The notes under the pieces were generated by a model, which ran no database searches, was not told where the DNA came from, and worked only from the letters and a program-made list of their open reading frames with translations. A stretch of 20,414 nucleotides of DNA from S015-6 sp964384945 (lineage in GTDB: Bacteria; Desulfobacterota; DSWW01): positions 1 through 20,414 of the forward strand of contig CAYLMK010000045.1 in the NCBI GenBank assembly GCA_964384945.1. The letters run 5' to 3'. Below are positions 15,592 to 20,414 of this stretch, in pieces. Within the stretch, counting starts at the first letter, position 1. Every line of letters starts with the position of its first letter. Both the position numbers and the translations under genes were made by a program.

Positions 15592-15659
15592 TAATCCGGT
15601 GAAGTTGTCCGGGTAATCCGGAGGAAGGTGCCCACCTGATCCGGTGGAAGTTGTCCAGG
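15592..15659. repeat. Three tandem 22-23 bp repeats, IS21-type terminal repeats
   Basis: Three head-to-tail units start at 15592 (TAATCCGGTGAAGTTGTCC), 15614 (TAATCCGGAGGAAGGTGCCC) and 15637 (TGATCCGGTGGAAGTTGTCC). They share TNATCCGGNGGAAGNTGNCC. IS21-family ends carry such multiple repeats as IstA binding sites, and these lie 51 bp past the istB stop as expected. The outer end of the element is therefore close to 15590. Confidence 0.75.
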
Positions 15660-15710
15660 AGTCGGAGCGAAGCGACGCCAGGGTTTTCATCATCATTCAA
15701 GTGGACATCT

Positions 15711-16902
15711 TCAGTCAAGTTTGGCCTTCGTTTTCCTGACCGACTCGCCTTTCAACTCGATTCTGTGGGCGTTGTGCACGATGCGGTCGAGGATGGCATC
15801 TGCGATCGTGGGGTTTCCGATCACGTCGTGCCACTGGGAGACCGGGAACTGGCTGGTCACGATCGTGGAGGACAGATTGTGCCGATCCTCGAGGATCTCC
15901 AGCAGGTCCCGTCGTTCCGTGTCCTGTAAGGCGGTCAGTCCCCAATCGTCCAGGATGAGCACCTTGAAGCGGGCGAGTTGCTGCAACCGCTTTCCATAGG
16001 AGCCATCCGCCCGGGCCAGGGCCATCTCCTGCAGAAGCCGCGGCAGTCGGCAGTAGAGGGCCGAGTGACCGTCCCGGCAGGCCTTCTGTGCCAAGGCGCA
16101 GGCCAGGAAGCTCTTTCCGCTCCCGGTGGGACCGGTGATGATCACGTTCTGCAGCTTTTCCACCCAATCGGTGTTCGTCAACCGCAAGAGGAGGGATTTG
16201 TTCAGCTTCCGTGGAACCTGGTAATCGACCTTCTCCACACAGGCCTCTGGGATCCGCAGCTTGGCTCGGCCCAGGCGGTAGGCGAGCTTGCGGTTTTCCC
16301 GGTAGATCCATTCCTGGTCCACCAGGAGCCCGAAGCGGAAGCCCTGTTCCGGATGCTTCCGCGAGGCCATCACCTTGCCCATCAGGGCCTCGGTGGCCGG
16401 GCCGGTCTTGCGGCCCCAGGCGAGGATCCGCTCCGGGGTCCACTCGAGATACCTCTTGTGGGAGGAAGGCCGGTGGGCTTCTTGGGTCTGATGTTTTCCC
16501 TTCTGGTAGATCCGAGCATGACTGGCTACGCGACGCCCCTCGTACCAGATCTCCACCGTAGCGGCGGTCAGCCGCACATCGAGCACCTTGTGGATCAGGC
16601 CGTAGGGAACCGAGTAGTAGCTGCGGGCAGCCTCGAGGTGGTAGTCGATGTTCACCCTGGCCTTGATCCATTCCCCGTATTCGTATCGCGCCAGCGGTAG
16701 GGGGCGCATGGCAGGCCGGTCGACCTGCTCGAAGAGTTCACGGCGGCAGACGTCGAGCTTCTGGAACTGCTTCCCGTTGAGTTTTTTCAGGACCTCGCGG
16801 ATTGCCGCATTCAGTTCCGCCAGGCTGAAGAAGATCTGGTCCCGCAAGGCGCCCAGGATCATCCGCTCGGCCATCAAGACGGCATTTTCCACTTTGGCCT
16901 TG
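15711..16902 (-). pseudogene. IstA-IstB chimera left by an in-frame deletion in IS21
   Basis: One open frame (15711-16943) encodes first the C-terminal part of the IS21 transposase IstA, from KAKVENAVL (the last catalytic Glu region) through REL-FEQVDRPA, YYSVPYGL and HPEQGFR. At about residue 203 (near 16337) it passes directly into the IstB ATPase at FGLLVDQEWIYRENRKLAYR. The IstB part has Walker A GPTGSGKS, DDWGLTALQ as Walker B, VTSQFPVSQWH and the end NAHRIELKGESVRK. Missing are the tail of IstA and about 50 N-terminal residues of IstB, so a deletion joined the two genes in phase. The first residues of the frame (MPLHCHCLQC) do not belong to IstA and come from the junction with the recombinase module. 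The chimera might still be made if transcribed, but it lacks the IstA catalytic core, so transposition is not expected. Confidence 0.78.
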
Positions 16903-16954
16903 GCAAAAAGCGCGCATTGCAGACAGTGGCAATGGAGGGGCACAAGTTTTCACT

Positions 16955-17209
16955 GTCACGCATCCCTTTCATCCATTACGAGGGCAGAGCTTCGAACTCC
17001 TTGCGGTACGCAATAACTGGGGTGGGGATCGCGTTTCCTATCTGGGCATGGATGGCCGTCTACGTACGCTGCCGATCGAGTGGACGGACGTTTTTCAGAC
17101 AGATCTGGTAGTCACGCTTGGCGCTGGCCGCGCCTTCTTCCGTACCGATTTACTGCGGCAACTTCGTCGGCTCGTTGACGAACAAGTGGCTCGGGAGGTT
17201 GCGAGATGA
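16955..17209 (+). CDS. DUF5372-like small protein, start unclear
   Basis: The frame ending at TGA 17207-17209 encodes 84 residues from VTHPFHPLRGQSFEL, then RNNWGGDRVSYL, LRTLPIEWTDVF and LGAGRAFFRTDLLRQL. VTHPFHPLRG with a Trp-rich middle is the mark of DUF5372 proteins, small proteins that I recall beside recombinase cassettes. No ATG, GTG or TTG is in frame between the IS21 junction and Val1 (codon GTC at 16955), so the N-terminus was probably lost when the module and IS21 were joined, or translation uses a rare start. It may be a remnant. Its function is unknown; a role in the recombination system is only suggested by location. Confidence 0.6.
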   Translation, partial: VTHPFHPLRGQSFELLAVRNNWGGDRVSYLGMDGRLRTLPIEWTDVFQTDLVVTLGAGRAFFRTDLLRQLRRLVDEQVAREVAR

Positions 17210-17309
17210 TGTTAGGCAAATTACGTCCACAATGTCTTTTAAAATTTGTGTATGGACCCGTCTTCTACGACAGGCAACGGGGATCTAGCAGATCACAAAT
17301 GTATTATTT

Positions 17310-17342
17310 ATATCATACTTGCGCGTATTCATATCATTTTTG
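17310..17342 (+). repeat. Two ATATCATNNTTG direct repeats, 21 bp apart
   Basis: ATATCATACTTG (17310-17321) and ATATCATTTTTG (17331-17342) repeat with a 21-bp period, two helical turns, so a protein could bind both on one face. They end two bases before the -35 element of the strong promoter, in an AT-rich stretch (17210-17386) that otherwise has no gene. Likely an operator or recombination accessory site. Confidence 0.45.
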
Positions 17343-17344
17343 GC

Positions 17345-17373
17345 TTGCCTTTGGTCTTCCGATGGGATATAAT
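17345..17373 (+). promoter_or_regulatory. Sigma-70 promoter of the recombinase operon
   Basis: TTGCCT (17345-17350) and a perfect TATAAT (17368-17373) are exactly 17 bp apart. Transcription would begin near 17380, just upstream of ATG 17414 and of another in-frame ATG at 17387. This is the best promoter match in the window. Confidence 0.75.
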
Positions 17374-17413
17374 TTACAATACACACATGCAAACATCTCT
17401 TTCGGAGGGCCGG

Positions 17414-17896
17414 ATGGCAACAGATTCTCGTCACCGGAGGCGTCAACAGGCCTTGAGCGCACAGGGTGCCACGCACCCGCATCCCGAGGCAGTGAGCGAC
17501 TCCCTTTTCCGAGACAGCGCCTTCTTCGATCCGAACGACCTGGTCCAGGTCAAGTACGAGATGCTGCGCAGCGTCCAGAAGGAGGGGCGTGCAGTGGTGG
17601 AGGCGGCCAAAGCCTTCGGCCTGTCCCGTCCGGTCTTCTATGTCACCCAAGAGCTGTTCAATCGCGAGGGCTTGCCGGGGCTGCTACCGCGCAAACGCGG
17701 GCCAAGACGCCCACACAAACTGAACAACGAAACGCTGGCCGTTCTGGCCCAGGCCATCCAGGAGGCCGGACGGATGCTCACGGGGGAGGAACTGGCGGCG
17801 ATTCTGATGCAACGCTGCGGCGTCAAGGCCCACCCGCGCAGTATTTTGCGGCGACTCCTTCCCTATCTGCAGCAGGAGGAAAAAAAACGCCCATGA
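17414..17896 (+). CDS. Transposase-derived helix-turn-helix protein
   Basis: A 160-residue protein whose middle looks like the two-part HTH DNA-binding region of IS630-type transposases: VVEAAKAFGLSRPVFYVTQE (61-80) is the first HTH, LPGLLPRKRGPRRPHKL (87-103) the basic linker, and LTGEELAAILMQRCGVKAHP (122-141) the second helical domain. The DDE catalytic domain is absent, so it probably only binds DNA and may be the regulator or directionality factor of the recombinase. ATG 17414 follows GGAGG by five bases; the frame is open from 17246, but the residues before it are atypical and the promoter lies inside. The stop overlaps the next start (ATGA at 17893-17896), so both are translated together. 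Confidence 0.75.
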   Translation: MATDSRHRRRQQALSAQGATHPHPEAVSDSLFRDSAFFDPNDLVQVKYEMLRSVQKEGRAVVEAAKAFGLSRPVFYVTQELFNREGLPGLLPRKRGPRRPHKLNNETLAVLAQAIQEAGRMLTGEELAAILMQRCGVKAHPRSILRRLLPYLQQEEKKRP

Positions 17897-18276
17897 TCGA
17901 CAGGGCCACCTTGCCGGATGCCCGGCAGTACGCGGTACAATACGAACTGCTTCGTTCTCAGGTTATCGGCACGGCAGTAGGCGTGTCCCGGGAGAATACG
18001 GGAGGCCAGGCGCGCGGCATCGGTCTTGCCCTGCTCCTGAGCCAGGGCATGCCCGGATGGCTCAAGGCCGTGGAATCTGTGTTCCGCGGGTCTTCTGGGT
18101 CACGAACGGTTGGTTGTGCGGCCACCAAAAGGCAGGAGGATTCTACGGGATGCGCTGCACCGGTATGGCTTTCGTGCGTGCAGCGACATGAAGTCACCAC
18201 CCTTTTGGCCAGTCTGGTTCTCTCCACTCGACCTCTTGCCCGTCAATCCCTGAGGGAGGAATATCGCTCATGGTAA
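17893..18276 (+). CDS. Small companion protein of the recombinase (unknown function)
   Basis: A 127-residue protein that starts in the ATGA overlap with the HTH gene; an AGGAGG lies about 13 bases upstream. The N-terminal part, LPDARQYAVQYELLRSQVIG (7-26) and GIGLALLLSQGMPGWLKAV (42-60), resembles short proteins that I recall in the same place in other recombinase cassettes. The middle, 65-95, is Ser/Gly/Thr-rich and probably unstructured. EVTTLLASLVLS (100-111) is a probable hydrophobic helix near the end. There is no catalytic motif. Seven bases overlap with the recombinase start, so its synthesis is tied to it. It might be a cofactor or directionality partner, but that is only inferred from position. 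Confidence 0.65.
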   Translation: MIDRATLPDARQYAVQYELLRSQVIGTAVGVSRENTGGQARGIGLALLLSQGMPGWLKAVESVFRGSSGSRTVGCAATKRQEDSTGCAAPVWLSCVQRHEVTTLLASLVLSTRPLARQSLREEYRSW

Positions 18277-20357
18277 TGAGCAGCGAAGCGCACCAGAAGA
18301 TAACGACCGCGCACCTGTCGCGTATGGCATATCTATACGTTCGCCAGTCAACGTTGCGGCAGGTGATGGAAAACACGGAGAGTACGAACCGCCAGTACGC
18401 GCTGCGGGAGCGCGCAGTCGCTTTGGGTTGGCCGCTCGATCGTATCGTCGTCATCGACAGCGACCTCGGGCAGTCGGGAGCCAGTGCGGCGGACCGCGAG
18501 GGTTTCCAGCGCCTGGTCACGGAAGTCAGCCTCGGCCGCGTCGGAATTGTGCTGGGGCTTGAGGTTTCGCGTCTGGCGCGCAACTCTACCGATTGGCACC
18601 GGTTGCTCGAGCTGTGCGCGCTCGCTGACACGCTCATCCTCGACGAGGATGGACTGTACGATCCCGCGCACTTTAACGATCGCCTGCTTCTGGGCCTGAA
18701 GGGTACGATGAGCGAAGCGGAACTGCATGTGCTCAAGGCACGATTGCGGGGTGGCATTCTGAACCGTGCTCGGCGCGGGGAACTCAAGCAGATGGTGCCC
18801 GTTGGTTTTGTGCACGATTCGCAAGACCGTGTCGTCTTGGATCCGGACGCGCAAGTCCAAGCCTCGGTACGTCTGTTTTTCGAGACGTTCCAGCGGACGG
18901 GATCCTGTCTGGCGGTGGTCAAGGAGTTCCATGCCAAGGGTCTCCTGTTCCCGCGTCGATTGCGCACCGGTGTGCACAAAGCGGAGCTCGTCTGGGCCGA
19001 GTTGCTCCACTGTCGTGCCCGGCAGATCATACACAACCCGCGCTATGCGGGTGCCTTCGTATTCGGTCGTACCAAACAGCGTCGTTTGCCGAATGGCAAG
19101 GTTTCCTCACGTCTGGTGCCAAGTGAGGAGTGGATCCTCCTGCGCGACATGCATCCGGGCTACATTACATGGGAGCAGTACCAGTCGAACCTCCAGCGCG
19201 TGAAAGGCAATGCTCTGGCCTGGAGCGGGGAGCGGCGCCGCGGACCGGCTCGAGAAGGCACCGCACTGCTGCAGGGACTCGTCATCTGCGGAACGTGTGG
19301 CGAACGCATGTCGGTCCGCTACCACTCGCACCGCAATCAAAGCATACCGACTTATTGGTGCGGTCGACGCCCCTTGATGCGGGGCGAAAACGGCCTGTGT
19401 CAAACCGTGCACGGCGCTGCGCTCGATGCGGCAATCGGTGATCTCGTGGTAGAGACGATGTCGCCTATGGCCATCGAAGTCGCGCTTACCGTCCAGCAAG
19501 AGCTGGTGAACCGCCACGAAGAAGCGGACCGTTTGCGACGCCAACACGTAGAGCGCGCGCGTTACGAAGCGGATCTTGCACAACGTCGTTTCCTCAAGGT
19601 CGACCCTGACAATCGCCTGGTGGCCGATGTGCTCGAAGCAGGCTGGAACGACAAGCTGCGTGCGCTTGCCGCTGCCCAGGAAACGTACGAGAAGACAACG
19701 GCCGCGGATGAGAGTGTTGTGAGCGAAGCCGAACGTGCGGAACTGATGGCCCTTTCCGTCGACTTCCCGCGCCTCTGGCGCGATCCGCGCACAGGAATGA
19801 AGGAGAAAAAGCGAATGCTGCGGTTGCTGATCGAGGACGTCACCCTCACCAAGGGCGATGCGCTACATGTTGACGTCCGCTTTGTGGGCGGCGCGACGTG
19901 CTCCCTGGATCTTCCGCTGCCGAAGTCGTGTGTGCAGCTGCGTACGACTGATGCCGAGGTCGTCAAAGAGATCGACCAGCTCATCGACACCTATACCGAT
20001 GGGGAAATCGCCGACGTACTCAATGAGCGTGGCGTACGGACCGTCGTGACAACTCCCTGGACGCCCGCGCGTATCGGCCGGCTGCGCACGATCTATCGCC
20101 TGACTGATCGACGCACACGCCTGCTCGCCCAGGGGCTTCTCACCCCGCAAGATGTGGCCGTCCGTTATGGCGTAGCGCTATCCACGGTACACCTGTGGCG
20201 GCGCCGTGGTCTGCTTCGTGCGCATCCAGTCAACGATCGCGGTGACTATCTCTACGAAGTCCCGCCAGATGACTTGCCGGCCAAATATGCTCATAAGCGT
20301 GAATACCAGGTCGTGCCGGCAACTTCACCAGCAAATACCTCACGAGGTGCAGTATGA
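18270..20357 (+). CDS. Large serine recombinase
   Basis: A site-specific recombinase of 695 residues. The N-terminal resolvase domain has YVRQSTLRQ (24-32), with Ser27 the likely nucleophile, then DSDLGQSGASAADREGFQ (63-80), LEVSRLARNSTDWHRLLELC (97-116) and GTMSEAELHVLKARLRGG (145-162). A recombinase domain follows (about 175-320, IIHNPRYAGAFVFGR at 253-267). A zinc ribbon has Cys340, Cys343, Cys364 and Cys377, then comes a long coiled region (395-470). The C-terminus holds a MerR-like HTH at 624-665 (LTPQDVAVRYGVALSTVHLW), an addition not present in phiC31-type integrases. ATG 18270 lies nine bases after GGGAGGA and overlaps the previous stop; Met3 is a possible alternative start. All key residues are present, so the protein looks active. 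No phage or conjugation genes are in the window. Confidence 0.92.
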   Translation: MVMSSEAHQKITTAHLSRMAYLYVRQSTLRQVMENTESTNRQYALRERAVALGWPLDRIVVIDSDLGQSGASAADREGFQRLVTEVSLGRVGIVLGLEVSRLARNSTDWHRLLELCALADTLILDEDGLYDPAHFNDRLLLGLKGTMSEAELHVLKARLRGGILNRARRGELKQMVPVGFVHDSQDRVVLDPDAQVQASVRLFFETFQRTGSCLAVVKEFHAKGLLFPRRLRTGVHKAELVWAELLHCRARQIIHNPRYAGAFVFGRTKQRRLPNGKVSSRLVPSEEWILLRDMHPGYITWEQYQSNLQRVKGNALAWSGERRRGPAREGTALLQGLVICGTCGERMSVRYHSHRNQSIPTYWCGRRPLMRGENGLCQTVHGAALDAAIGDLVVETMSPMAIEVALTVQQELVNRHEEADRLRRQHVERARYEADLAQRRFLKVDPDNRLVADVLEAGWNDKLRALAAAQETYEKTTAADESVVSEAERAELMALSVDFPRLWRDPRTGMKEKKRMLRLLIEDVTLTKGDALHVDVRFVGGATCSLDLPLPKSCVQLRTTDAEVVKEIDQLIDTYTDGEIADVLNERGVRTVVTTPWTPARIGRLRTIYRLTDRRTRLLAQGLLTPQDVAVRYGVALSTVHLWRRRGLLRAHPVNDRGDYLYEVPPDDLPAKYAHKREYQVVPATSPANTSRGAV

Positions 20358-20414
20358 GTCTAAGTACACTTTGTCATAAATACGGTGACGTATAATGATT
20401 GCACAATTCATTAA

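Larger units (their letters stand above)
15592..16905 (-). mobile_element. Decayed IS21-family insertion sequence
   Basis: The element keeps one end (tandem repeats), the istB reading frame and the C-terminal part of istA. It has lost the DNA between istA and istB, and its other end is replaced at about 16905 by the serine recombinase module on the plus strand. An intact IS21 is about 2-2.5 kb with istA and istB. The istA HTH and the first two DDE acidic residues are gone, so it cannot transpose alone. Confidence 0.75.
16906..20414 (+). mobile_element. Serine recombinase module (DUF5372-like, HTH, companion, recombinase)
   Basis: Plus-strand genes with tight spacing follow an abrupt break in the IS21 sequence near 16905. 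The right border is not visible: after the recombinase stop (20357) only 57 bases remain, with TATAAT at 20391-20396 and a TACG-GTGA-CGTA inverted repeat at 20381-20392. No matching copy of either junction was found by eye, so attachment sites are undefined. The grouping of four genes as one unit is based on overlaps and on my recollection of similar sets in proteobacteria. Confidence 0.55.

Noticed and set aside
15592..15659. Tandem repeats considered as a CRISPR array
   Set aside because: The units are contiguous without spacers and lie at an IS21 end.
17206..18276. A 356-residue plus frame covering the promoter, HTH gene and companion
   Set aside because: Only its last 127 residues (from 17893) look like protein; the first part is out of frame with the HTH gene and includes the promoter region.
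20371..20396. TTGTCA and TATAAT as a promoter for a gene right of the window
   Set aside because: The gap is only 14 bp and no downstream gene is visible; a weaker ACTTTG at 17 bp exists but is not convincing.

Overview
The window is GC-rich bacterial DNA that looks like part of a Desulfobacterota-type (former deltaproteobacterial) genome. The evidence is indirect: a sigma-54 activator with PAS and GAF sensors, CoA ligases beside NTF2-like dehydratase-fold proteins, the style of a ProA C-terminal remnant, and an outer-membrane/RND export module. I could run no search, so the lineage is an inference.

Left edge (1 to about 770) is debris. A truncated IS91-type transposase (minus, about 81-522) abuts the last 54 codons of proA (plus, 520-684), followed by a small hairpin region.

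The core (770-12798) is a long run of minus-strand genes, read right to left: a Cys/His-containing protein of unknown function (12798-12073), a PaaK-type acyl-CoA ligase, a lipid-anchored or secreted six-bladed YCF48-like propeller, an RND/MMPL transporter, a DUF1302 outer-membrane barrel, a DUF1329 periplasmic protein, a SnoaL-type protein, a PrpE/ACSS3-type acyl-CoA synthetase, a second SnoaL-type protein, and a broken cupredoxin gene (frameshift plus nonsense). Gaps are short and nearly every gene has a good Shine-Dalgarno, so this reads as one operon or a few coupled units. Upstream on the same strand lies a PAS-PAS-GAF-AAA+-Fis sigma-54 activator (15418-13079). The gap between it and the operon holds a near-consensus -24/-12 element and a palindrome. 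The combination suggests envelope transport of a hydrophobic carboxylic substrate (RND + DUF1302 + DUF1329 + propeller), CoA activation by two ligases, and dehydration or isomerisation by the BaiE-like SnoaL pair, switched on by the activator. The substrate cannot be read from sequence.

The right third (about 15590-20414) is mobile DNA. A decayed IS21-type element (minus) has an internal deletion that fuses the C-terminal part of IstA in frame to IstB, and tandem 22-23 bp terminal repeats lie about 20 bp upstream of the activator's likely promoter. Its other end is cut by a plus-strand module: a DUF5372-like ORF, an AT-rich control region with a strong sigma-70 promoter and two 21-bp-spaced direct repeats, a transposase-derived HTH protein without catalytic domain, a 127-residue companion, and a 695-residue large serine recombinase. 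The last three overlap (ATGA and ATGGTAA) and are probably translationally coupled. This compact recombinase cassette is the least understood system in the window.
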